From assembly GCF_027942865.1 (NCBI RefSeq), contig NC_134510.1:24731209-24795208 (forward strand): a stretch of 64,000 nucleotides of DNA. Direction: 5' to 3'. The notes under the pieces were generated by a model, which was given only the letters and a program-made list of their open reading frames with translations, had not been told where the DNA came from and did no database searches. The position numbers and the translations under genes are program-made. This stretch comes from Odontesthes bonariensis. Taxonomy: Eukaryota; Chordata; Actinopteri; Atheriniformes; Atherinopsidae. Positions 27,696-41,351 of the stretch are shown here, piece after piece. The stretch's first letter is position 1. Every line of letters begins with the position of its first letter.

Positions 27696-29663
27696 ATGAT
27701 GGATGAAACTATTGGACACCGTGTTCCTTTGCCCGGGCGTGGGTTACCGGGGCCCCCCCCTGGAGCCAGGCCCAGGGGTGGGGCCCGCTGGCGAGCGCCT
27801 GGTGGCCGGGTCTGTGCCCGTGGGGCTCGGTCGGGCACAGCCCGAAGAAATGGCACGGGTCCCCCTTCCCACGGGCTCACCACCCGTGGGAGGGGCCATG
27901 GGGGTCGGGTGCAGTGTGAGCTGGGCGGCAGCCGAAGGCAGGGACCTTGGCGGTCTGATCCTCGGCTACTGAAGCTGGCTCTTGGGACGTGGAACGTCAC
28001 CTCTCTGCTGGGGAAGGAGCCTGAGCTGGTGCGCGAGGCTGAGCGGTTCCGGCTAGATATAGTTGGACTCACCTCGACACATGGCTTGGGCTCCGGAACC
28101 AGCCTCCTCGAGAGGGGTTGGACTCTCTTCCACTCTGGAGTTGCCCGTGGTGAGAGGCGTAGAGCAGGTGTGGGCATACTTATTGCCCCCCGGCTGTGCG
28201 CCTGTACATTGGGGTTCACCCCGGTAGACGAGAGGGTAGCCTCCCTCCGCCTTAGGGTGGGGGGACGGGTCCTGACTGTTGTTTGTGCTTATGCACCGAA
28301 CGGCAGTTCAGAGTACCCACCCTTTTTGGAGTCCCTGGAGGAGGCACTGGAGAGTGCTCCTCCGGGAGACTCCCTCGTCCTGCTGGGAGACTTCAATGCT
28401 CACGTGGGCAATGACAGTGAGACCTGGAGGGGCGTGATTGGGAGGAACGGCCCCCCCGATCTGAATCAGAGTGGTGTTTTGTAGTTGGACTTCTGTGCTC
28501 GTCACGGACTGTCCATAACGAACACCATGTTCAGGCATAAGGGTGTCCATATGTGCACCTGGCACCAGGACACCCTAGGCCTCAGCTCGATGATCGACTT
28601 TGTGGTTGTATCGTCAGACTTGCGGCCGTATGTCCTGGACACTCGGGTGAAGAGAGGGGCGGAGCTGTCAACTGATCACCACCTGGTGGTGAGTTGGCTC
28701 CGCTGGTGGGGGAGGAAGCCGGTCAGACCTGGCAGGCCCAAACGTATTGTGAGGGTCTGTTGGGAACGGCTGGCGGAATCCCCTGTAAGGAGGAGTTTCA
28801 ACTCCCACCTCCGGCAGAGCTTCAACCATGTCCCGAGGGAGGTGGGGGACATTGAGCCCGAATGGGACATGTTCCGTGCCTCCATTGTTGAGGCGGCCGA
28901 CCGGAGCTGTGGCCGTAAGGTGGTTGGTGCCTGTCGTGGCGGCAATCCCCGAACCCGCTGGTGGACACCAGTGGTGAGGGAGGCCGTCAAGCTGAAGAAG
29001 GAGTCCTATCGGGCCTTTTTGGCCAGAGGGACTCTGGAAGCAGCTGATGGGTACCGACAGGCCAAGCGGAACGCAGCCTCGGCGGTTGCTGAGGCAAAAA
29101 CTCGGGCTTGGGAAGAGTTCGGGGAGGCCATGGAGAACGACTTCCGGACGGCCTCGAGGAGATTCTGGTCCGCCATCCGGCGGCTCAGGGGGGGGAAGCG
29201 GTGCACCGTCAACACCGTGTATGGTGAGGGCGGGGCTCTGCTGACTTCTACAAGGGACGTCGTGAGTCGGTGGGGGGAATACTTTGAGGGCCTCCTCAAT
29301 CCTACCGACACGCCTTCCGATGAGGAAGCAGAGTTGGGGAGCTCGGACGTGGGACCTCCCATCTCTGGGGCTGAGGTCGCCGAGGTGGTCAAAAAACTCC
29401 TCGGTGGCAAGGCCCCGGGGGTGGATGAGGTCCGTCCTGAGTTCCTCAAGGCTCTGGATGTTGTGGGGCTGTCTTGGTTGACACGCCTCTGCAGCATCGC
29501 GTGGACATCGGGGGCAGTGCCTCTGGACTGGCAGATTGGGGTGGTGGTCCCCCTCTTTAAAAAGGGGGACCGGAGGGTGTGTTCCAACTATGGGGGATCA
29601 CACGCCTCAGCCTCCCTGGTAAGGTCTATTCGGGGGTACTGGAGAGGAGGATCCGACGGATAG
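27696..29663 (+). pseudogene. Rex3 ORF, 5' part: APE endonuclease and start of RT, interrupted by one stop
   Basis: Endonuclease motifs appear in order: [47 protein letters not shown] and STDHHLVV. The acidic residue normally found in the QEtH-like position is replaced by Ser-Thr (TSTH), which may be family-specific. After the endonuclease comes the linker region and the first RT blocks (GGKAPGVDEVRPEFLK, VPLFKKGDRRVCSNY). The frame is interrupted by TAG at 28482 and leaves register at about 29.59 kb, where a net one-base loss is needed to continue. Confidence 0.85.
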
Positions 29664-30886
29664 TCGAATCTCGGATTCAGGAGGTGCAGTGTGGTTTTCG
29701 TCCTGGCCGTGGAACAGTGGACCAGCTCTATACCCTCCGCAGGGTCCTGGAGGGTGCATGGGAGTTCGCCCAACCGGTCTACATGTGTTTTGTGGACTTG
29801 GAGAAGGCGTTCGACCGTGTCCATCGGGGACTCTTGTGGGGGGTGCTCCGGGAGTATGGAGTGCCGGACTCTTTGATACAGGCTGTTCGGTCCCTGTATG
29901 ACCGGTGTCAGAGTTTGGTCCGCATTGCCGGCAGTAAGTCGGACATGTTTCCTGTGAGGGTTGGACTCCGTCAGGGCTGCCCTTTGTCACCGATTCTGTT
30001 CATAATTTTTATGGACAGAATTTCTAGGCGCAGCCAGGGCATTGAGGGGGTCCGGTTTGGCGACCTCAGAATCGGGTCTCTGCTCTTTGCGGACGATGTG
30101 GTTCTGTTGGCGTCCTCAGGCCGTGACCTTCAGCTCTCACTGGAGCGGTTCGCAGCCGAATGTGAAGCAGCTGGGATGAGAATCAGCACCTCCAAATCCG
30201 AGACCATGGTCTTCGGCCGGAAAAGGGTGGAATGCCCTCTCCGGGTCGGGAATGAGATCCTTCCCCAAGTGGAGGAGTTCAAGTATCTCGGGGTCTTGTT
30301 CACGAGTGAGGGACGAATGGAGCAGGAGATTGACAGACGGATCGGTGCGGCGTCTGCAGTGATGCGGGCTCTGCACCGGCCCGTCGTGGTGAAGAAGGAG
30401 CTGAGCCAGAAGGCGAAGCTCTCGATTTACCGGTCAATCTATGTTCCTACCCTCACCTATGGTCACGAGCTGTGGGTAGTGACCGAAAGAACGAGATCGC
30501 GAATACAAGCGGCCGAAATGAGTTTCCTCCGCAGGGTGTCTGGGCTCTCCCTTAGAGATAGGGTGAGAAGCTCGGTCATCCGGGAGAGGCTCGGAGTAGA
30601 ACCGCTGCTCCTCCGCATCGAGAGGAGTCAGATGAGGTGGCTCGGGCATCTAGTGAGAATGCCTCCTGGACGCCTCCCCGGTGAGGTGTTCCGGGCCCGT
30701 CCCACTGGGAGGAGGCCCCGGGGAAGACCCAGGACACGTTGGAGAGACTATGTCTCTCGGCTGGCCTGGGAACGCCTCGGGGTCCCCCCAGAAGAGCTGG
30801 AGGAAGTGGCCGGGGACAGGGACGTCTGGGTCTCTTTGCTCAAGCTGCTGCCCCCGCGACCCGATCCCCGGACCAGCGGAAGATGA
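29579..30886 (+). pseudogene. Rex3 ORF, 3' part: reverse transcriptase catalytic core and C-terminus
   Basis: Open for 435 codons in the frame after the shift. RT blocks include GFRPGRGTVDQLYTL, FVDLEKAFDRV, GLRQGCPLSPILF and the catalytic LLFADDVVLLAS, then FKYLGVLFTSEG. The C-terminal part (PTLTYGHELWVV, QMRWLGHLVRMP, RPRGRPRTRWRDYV) is usual for RTE-like fish LINEs. It ends with TGA immediately before the GATG tail. No RNase H domain was seen, as expected for RTE. Confidence 0.9.
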
Positions 30887-30902
30887 TGGATGGATGGATG
30901 GA

Positions 30903-30914
30903 TGTAAAAATGGC
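30903..30914. repeat. Target-site duplication, right copy (Rex3)
   Basis: Exact match of tgtaaaaatggc to the left flank. The first two bases could also belong to the GATG tail. Confidence 0.75.
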
Positions 30915-31513
30915 TCCCATGAAAGCATTGTGTTAGTAAATGTGTTATCATCTGAATGTATGTCAGACGTGTAAAAAAATCATTGTCATAAAATGACCTA
31001 TGTGACTGTTTCAGCTGGATGACTTGTTGAGGATTTCTGCATCTTAATAGTTTTGGGCCTTTTTTTTTAAATCATATTTTTGTTTCATAATGCACCAGAT
31101 ATTTTCAGTGGATGGCGAATGTGGACTGTACGCAGATCAGGGTTTTGATATATGTACATCATCTGGATGGCTGCACGTGTTGGTCTAAAACCTGCATATA
31201 TTATCAGCATTAACGGCACCTGTACAGATATTCAAATAACCCGTGCACTTATGCACCTCTGTACCATCATGGATGCTGGCTTTTAGACCATGTGCTGATA
31301 AAAAGATGGATGGTTGCAGTCCTCTTTAGCCTGGAGAACATGAAGCACTTTATTTTCGGAATGAATTTCAAACTTTGATTTGTCAGAAAACAAGAAGGGG
31401 TCATTATTGGTGCACAGCCTGTCTAGTATGTACAGACTCTCTGAACCTTTTAATGATCCCTAAATCCTTTGAAATATTTTTCTTAAATCTATTTTCCAAA
31501 GACTTCTATCTTT

Positions 31514-31792
31514 AAGATCAGATTTATTGGTCATGGATACACACAAAATTTGTCCTCCGCTTTTAACCCATCCAGGTTGGCACCTGTTGACACACACATG
31601 CACATGCTCATAGAGACAGAGGCCAACCTGGAGCGGTGGGCAGCCATTTACAGCCTTGCTCAAGGACACCTCAGCCGTGACAACTGACACCCCTCCAGCT
31701 GTCAGTTCCACCAATCTTTTTGAGTGGTGAGGGTGGGAATCGAACCTGCCAACCTTCCGGTTATTGGATGACTGACTCTAACCACTGAGCCC
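31514..31792 (-). mobile_element. tRNA-derived SINE, minus strand
   Basis: Read on the minus strand it starts ggctcagtggttagagtc (A-box-like) and has ggttcgattccc (B box) about 30 bp later. These are internal RNA polymerase III promoter elements of a tRNA head. The body contains gccttgctcaaggacacctc (plus-strand reading), a core common in fish interspersed repeats, and it ends in an A/T-rich tail. The tRNA cloverleaf is decayed, so it is not a functional tRNA gene. Confidence 0.65.
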
Positions 31793-32341
31793 TTTACTCC
31801 TGAAAGATTCAGCCACTCTGGAATGCCAGTGTGATCATGTCTTATGATCATGTTTTAGCCCTGTTATATGACTGAAAAATACTATATTAAAAGCCCAAAA
31901 TGGACTAATATTTCTGCAGCATAAACAGTCAATACGGTTATGTCATAAGTAGTTGGTCATTGTAAAAAAAAATAAAAAATCCTGTGCAGCATCATTGCTT
32001 GAGGCAAGGATGATTAACTCCAATGTTCTTTTGACTGTATGTGAGTCTATGTTTTTCATTAAATCATAAACATCTCTCAGTTTCAGCATGTCATAGGTTG
32101 CATTTGTATAATTTTGAATGAGTTTTGCATGAATTTTACATACATACAGCATTAAACAGCTTTTTAAAACAGACTAACAGTCATTTCAAATTTTATAATT
32201 TAGTACAAATACATTGTGTGTGTGTTCATGTCAGTTTTAAGACACTCGCACCTCTGTGTATGGGATGTGGTGGTGGGGGTTATAATGATAAATTATTTTT
32301 GATAATTATTTGGGTGGAGGAAAAAAAAATTCTGTTTGTTG

Positions 32342-32344
<3 letters not shown>

Positions 32345-32435
<91 letters not shown>
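32345..32435. repeat. (TG)n microsatellite
   Basis: About 45 perfect TG units. Poly-Cys/Val and poly-Thr/His ORFs over it are artefacts. Confidence 0.97.
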
Positions 32436-32438
<3 letters not shown>

Positions 32439-35400
32439 GCAGGACAAGGCTTTTCTCTGTAGACTCCAGAGGGGTGAGAACAAGTGGCTCTACTCTGCTG
32501 GAGGTTGTTGCTATGGAGACGTAAGAGGTCAGCCAGTCCCTGCTCACCACTGTTCAGGTCAGTTAATTATGGACTGGGTATAGATGATATGTAATGACTG
32601 TCCTTGGATAGCCTCAAACAAACAGAGGCGCCTGTCGACAGATGACCTCACTAGAGCTTCTGTTCAGGGTTTTCTCCCGACTTGATGTAGTAGGGCTCAG
32701 TCAGCTGCTGTTCCCTTTGTCAGAAGGCACTATTTAGCAATAACCTTGATCAACTGTGCTTCATTCACAACACATTCACACCCCCACACATAGGTTCTTA
32801 TGCACTCTTGTAACTTCACGGTCTCTGGTTGTAGTTTTTTCTTTCTCTGCCCTCTTTCATGACACGTTTTGATTCTAGAGCGCTTTTTTCCTTTTTCTTA
32901 CCAGATTTAACCCCGGGAAAGGAATGTAAACAGCTCAGATCAATACTGTTAAAACTCATTTTCTGCGTCTCTGAAAGATTTATTTGCCCTTCGCTATTGA
33001 TCCTTTCATTCCATCCTCTTCTCTGCCTCCCACACAGAGAGGACCTAGCACAAGTGACTTGAGATTTTGACACTGAGTTTTGGTGTTCAGGCTTTGTCTG
33101 TGGAACAAGGAGTTTGAAACCATCCTACTAACACCCTCCTCAGTGACCCCAACATGTTCCTGCTGTTTCTGCATATCTGTATCCACTTAGACAGGAGAAA
33201 ATACATTTTGCTTAAGAGCCACACTAGCAGGAGAGTAGATAGCAAACCAAAATGCAGCCAGGGACAGTAAAGGATCAACAAATTTAACATCAAACTGCAA
33301 TATTGAAATACCTAAGAAAACACACCAGCAGCATCTGTATGTGCAAACACACACAGAATGAACAAACCATACCAAACAGCTTTAGCTGCACCTGGAGAAG
33401 TTATGCTTTAGCACCCCCTAGTGACAACTTAACACTTTACATTGAGTTTTAACAACGTTACGTCCATAGCTTGATAATCCCTGATTGTACTGCCCTTCTG
33501 TCTTCCATTCCCTGCAGGTGTGTACAGATGTCAAGTGTGTGTCTGTTCTCAGGAAGGGTTTGTAACAGCTGCTCCTGTTGCACTCTCCATCTGAGCCTCT
33601 TTGAGGGGTCAGGCTCTCCTCTCTCCTCTTTCACGGCTGCTCACAGATGCTGGCCTGTCCGCTGGTGTTCCACGGCTCCATGTCGGCCCTGACTCAGACC
33701 AGCTTTCAGCCTGGGGTTGAGTTGACTGTGACGAGGACATGCTCCAAGACCTCAGCAGATACACACAAGAATATTTGCAGAACTCGAGTGTTTCTCTCAT
33801 CTCTTCACATCCTTTTGTCTCACACCTGATTGTTATTTTACAAATTCATTTTTTTTTAATACAGAACATATGAGGGGTGCATGTTCTGTTATAAATTAAA
33901 CCACAATCATTCATAAATTTGTTATGATTAGTTGATTGATTAGTTTAATCAGAAAACTGGCACCTGTTTGGAGTTTGAGGAATTAATGTACTGTTCACTT
34001 GGGTGAATCCATCATTAGTTGTAGTTCGAAACAAACGAGCTCCACCTCAACCAACCGAATTAAAATTCTGCATTTGAACGAATGAGAGCACGTGTAACAC
34101 TAATCAATCCATGCTGAGTACCTTCAAAACTCTACACCAATAACACGTTCAATGCCAGACATGACCAAGTACTTTTACCATGTGGTTTTGTTACCGCCTC
34201 AAATACTTTCACCCATTGAGTTTTCTTAGGGTTCTGTTCTTGTTTTGTTTGGGAAATATCAAAACTTCTCATAAAAAATATGACATGCAGCAAAGGATGT
34301 TTTGAATTTACCTGAGTTTATCTGATAAGCATTTAATCTACTCCACTTGGACATTCTGTGAAGAATTATTTTAAGCAGCATCTTTGCACTAAATCCTGTA
34401 CAAGTACAATCTGGCCAAAAACGTTTTGAGGTGGTACACATTTCTGGTTTTGCGGCGTTTGGCTCATGTTTGCACATGGGCGTGCAGTGGCAGCCTCGCT
34501 TTGCCTTGGCTTCATTCCCACAGCTACAGTACATGCTGGATGATGCACTCCAGTCTGAGTCCTGACTCAAGCTCCTCAATAACGCACCACGCTGTGCAGA
34601 GTTCAGACCCCGCCTCAGCTCCAACAGCCTAATTACACGGAGCAGAAGCACATCACCAGTCAGTGAACCTCATGACAGAGTAGCATGCACGGATCACATT
34701 TCTGAGTTCCAGCGTTGTAATTATCTGCTCAGTGTATTCAGCAGCATCAACGGGCTAATCAGAGCACCGAATCCTGGACGTCCAAGTTCTTTTACACGTG
34801 CAGGATTTGTTGACCATGAAGGTCAATTATTGATAAATCTCGACTTAGAATCATCAGGTTTTGCCAATGTTTGGATTATAAATTGAAACATGTTCAGTAT
34901 GTCAGAGCAAAATCAGCCAAAGGACTGAACTGAAGTTATGTTGCTGCTACTGAGGTCAGTAACGGCTGATGAATAAATGACATGTTTGTTCTGCATTAGT
35001 CACTCAATAACCACAAGGCACGCCAGAATCACATTTCCAGTTTACCATAATTTTATTAGCAAGTTGTGTCCAGTACACAAGCAAGACACAAGAAAATGTG
35101 TAACCATAGCAACAATGAAGTTGTCATTGAATCACTCCCCCTCTTGTGATAAATTATTCTGTTTACACCTGTCGCATAGAAAAGACTGATGGCCTACATG
35201 CCCACAAGCCAGAACAAAAGGTTTGAGTTACTGAAGTTCACAAAACTTCAATTATTCAGATTCTTCCTGCTAATCCCTCATTTTTTTATTTTATTTTCTC
35301 CCCTTACATCACGAGAATTCATCCCACGTCCTCATTTTCACAGGAAGCTTGCGAGCACACACAAATTCACAACTATGAGCTTCATCATCATGCAACGTGT

Positions 35401-35918
35401 GTTAGCAGCAGAGGCACTGATGACTTTCCCTGAACCAACCCTCAGACCGAGAGGGGATCCTGCAATGCCGGCTGCCAACTGTACCACGCCGAGTTCAACG
35501 TGTTACCGACCTGGAAGATAGTAACGCCTGAATAGTTGAGACTGCTGCTCTACGACGATAAAGTTGCAGCGAAAGGAGATCTTAGATGCTATTTGCCATT
35601 TCAGCCACAATGCATCTTCTTTCCTACAACCGGTCCATGGTTACTAAAGAAATATTTGCATAAATCGATCGTGCGGAGAAGCTAAGGCTCGTCTCTGTTC
35701 CTCAATTTCTTGCAAACATGTGGCTTAATGCAAGGCGTGACAGTGAACGCCAGCCTCAAAGAAAAAAAATCCAGATCTGCTTCAAAATTATACACGTCTC
35801 TTATCAAAAAAGAGGTTGTAAGCTGAGAGATGTCTTTCATCAGACAAATAAGATCCAAGAAGCTTCAATAGATAAAAAGAGCAAGAAAGTAAGATTATTT
35901 AATCAAAAGAGCCCCAAG

Positions 35919-35924
35919 TTTATT
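35919..35924 (-). terminator. rps27: Polyadenylation signal of rps27
   Basis: AATAAA on the minus strand, about 200 nt after the stop codon. It is the first such signal downstream, so the 3'UTR is about 0.2 kb. Confidence 0.65.
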
Positions 35925-36126
35925 AAGAGTGAACAATTAAAAGATATGAGATCTTTGTGGGGTCTCAGCAAGGACAAGCATTTCTCTGTGCATAATCTAT
36001 AGATAAACCACTTCTACATGATTCACCCCCCATTCTGTTTCCCTTTCTTCTGCATCATGTCTTTGGCAGCGTCACTTGATGTCCGTCAAGTTTCCCTTCT
36101 CTGCAATGTGGTCGCGTCTGGTCAAA

Positions 36127-39296
<3,170 letters not shown>

Positions 39297-39339
39297 GTCC
39301 GCGTGTTCAGGCTCTCACAGGAAAATAACCCGTGAAAAA

Positions 39340-39362
39340 CGTTCGTCACGTACCGGAAGCTG
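39340..39362 (-). promoter_or_regulatory. rps27: Likely rps27 core promoter element (ETS/GABP-type site)
   Basis: CTTCCGG on the minus strand (ccggaag at 39353-39359) and an adjacent CACGTA lie about 45-60 bp upstream of the ATG. Such ETS sites are common in ribosomal protein gene promoters. The local sequence is CpG-rich. Confidence 0.45.
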
Positions 39363-41227
39363 CTGGCCGACCGGGAGGAGGAGCCGGGGGAGGAAAACAA
39401 GTCCTCCAGTTACCTCCATGAGGAGGTTATTACCACCAAGTATGTAGGTAACGCGCTTATTTAACAAAATAAATGAAAATACAAGCGCAGTTAACTGTTT
39501 TGATGCATTTCAGTAAAGACTTCTGGACCAATGTCATCAGGACCACAGAGACGTTTTCTAAACTTGAAACAATAACAACTGCTTACATTTTAGCAGTTTT
39601 AAAACGTCGATTGTGTCCTTTACATGAAAAGATTGGACGTTTCCTGCAGGTGGCTCCACTTGTTCTTTTAAAACTCTAATTGCTGAGTCGTCAGAGTGAG
39701 AATTGGGTGTCTGTATAACTGACTGACTATAGTCAAAGCCAGAGAAGTCGGTGTGATCACGTTTTTTATTTAGTTAGTTAGTTGTCATTTTTCCCGTGTT
39801 TCTCTCCCTCATTTACATTTACTCCATTGATACCATCCTTAATAACATAGATGGAGTATTCACACTTAGAATGAGAAAAAAAACGTGATATCAGAGTTGT
39901 TGTTGGGTATAACTGTGTTTTACTGCTGCGTGTCACAAGTCACACTGTACTGAACGCAAGCATTAAAATGACGTAAGCTCATTATGTTAAATTTGTTGTT
40001 GACTTGGGTGGAGGCTGGGTTTCAACCTTTTGTTGCACAACCGCTGATTATTTATTTTGTTTGATCATCGGATTAGTTGGTTTGTAGAAATGAACATTTT
40101 AAAAACGAGTTTGGGATTATGTGTTAGAATAGAGCCCAAAGTCAATAAATGAAGAATGTTAAGTTCTCGCGTCTGATGAGCCAGAAACCTGGAAATCTGA
40201 GATCAAACTGCGCAAATGATTAAAATGATTAAATGATTATTAAAAACAGTTAGTTAGCAGAAAACAGATGTTCTGTCAGTGAACGAATAATTGTATCGGT
40301 TGTGTTATTTAACGACAAAAGCAAACACTTGTATATCGTTGGGTAAAAGTGTGATGTTTGCAAATGAGAGGTAGAAATGTAAGTGGTGTTAAATTAACAA
40401 GAAGCTCAAAATGAGTAAAAGTAATTTGAGTAAATGCAGCCAGTAACACACCAAGTCTGATTTACAGTTTGTTGTCTTGCTAAATCTTATTGAATTCACT
40501 TGCTCTTGCAATAATACACTTTTATGTGCATGTGCTGTGGCGGCATATCAGTTTTATGCTGCCATGACAGTTTATCTGATCTTATTTCATCAGAAAAGAA
40601 TGATCTTTAGATAAAGATTCTTTTTTTTAAATTGTTTTAGAAGCTCTCAGGCTGCTTCCTGTATGTAATCATCCCTTATTAGATCAGAAAACGCTCCTTA
40701 AAATCCCGACATCAGTATCCACGTTGTCGCTTTTCTTGTCAAATGGCGCCACCCAGTGTCTATGCTGCGCACCCGCAGGTCCGTTCCTTCCCTCCCATTT
40801 ATCACTCCCACACTCCGTTGCCGTTTCAGCCGATGTGGGATTAGGCCGGCTGCAATTTTTTTTTTTTTTTTTTTACAAGCTGAAAAACACGTAGCCTTCC
40901 CGGTGTGTCTGTAAACTGAGACGAAACTTTGAAGTCAGTGGAATGAATCGTCAATAGAGTTGGTGATTAGGACTCTAATCTGAGGTTTACTGCTCAATTT
41001 TGGATGGAGTTTATTTCTTTATCCAGCGCAGTCCAAACACAGCACTGAGGCTCTGACGGGGATCGGAATTTACCGGTGACAAGTCTAACTGGGGGGTGGG
41101 GGGGGGAAGCAAAAGTGGATTCAGTCGTTGCGACCATAAAAGAGTAAATCAAGATTAAAAGCGCTCGGTCGATAAAAAGGATCTCGGATTAAAGAGACAG
41201 CCACCTCTGATTTGAACCGCTCCAACC
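39363..41227. other. Divergent rps27/rab13 intergenic region
   Basis: The 1.9 kb between the two start codons holds no coding sequence I can recognise. It includes GAGC repeats nearby (39068-39090), a T-homopolymer at 40857-40874 and a G-run at 41092-41105, and it must contain both promoters and the rab13 5'UTR. Confidence 0.5.
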
Positions 41228-41351
41228 ATGGCGAAGAAGTATGATTTCCTCTTTAAACTGTTACTGATCGGGGACAGCGGTGTGGGGAAAACATGTCTGA
41301 TCATTCGTTTTGCTGAGGACAATTTCAACTCCACATACATTTCCACCATCG
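41228..41351 (+). CDS. rab13: rab13 coding exon 1: P-loop and switch I
   Basis: [20 protein letters not shown] and on to TYISTI, ending in phase 1 with donor gtacgt. Contains the nucleotide-binding P-loop and switch-I threonine. Confidence 0.95.

Larger units (their letters stand above)
27685..30902 (+). mobile_element. Rex3-type (RTE clade) non-LTR retrotransposon, nearly full length
   Basis: About 3.2 kb and markedly more GC-rich than its surroundings. It encodes an APE-type endonuclease followed by a reverse transcriptase and ends in (GATG)n, the tail described for fish Rex3. It contains cagggctgccctttgtcacc and tggcagattggggtggtggt, which match, as far as I recall, the conserved sites used to amplify Rex3. 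A 12-bp target-site duplication flanks it. One nonsense codon (TAG, 28482-28484) and one frameshift (about 29585-29600) separate it from an open frame, so the copy is young but probably inactive. Mobilisation in trans remains possible. Confidence 0.85.
30915..35900. other. Intergenic stretch between the Rex3 insertion and the rps27 3' end
   Basis: Besides the SINE and the (TG)n array, no gene was recognised. A GC-richer island at 33500-33800 has open frames but no identifiable domain. A 130-codon minus-strand ORF (34259-34651) also lacks homology known to me. Confidence 0.45.

Noticed and set aside
29006-29587. 193-codon minus-strand ORF
   Set aside because: It is the antisense shadow of the Rex3 reverse transcriptase frame; the GC-rich element opens several frames.
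31735-31792. tRNA gene on the minus strand
   Set aside because: A- and B-box-like motifs are present but the body continues as a repeat and no intact cloverleaf is formed; called a SINE head.
32125-32583. 152-codon ORF with long Cys-Val repeats, and Thr-His ORFs on the opposite strand
   Set aside because: Both are translations of the (TG)n microsatellite with no homology or splice context.
34259-34651. 130-codon minus-strand Cys-containing ORF
   Set aside because: No recognisable domain, no splice or promoter support, and AT-rich 3' half. Left as chance unless similarity is found.
35718-36002. 94-codon Lys-rich ORF on the plus strand
   Set aside because: It overlaps the rps27 3'UTR on the opposite strand and has no homology.
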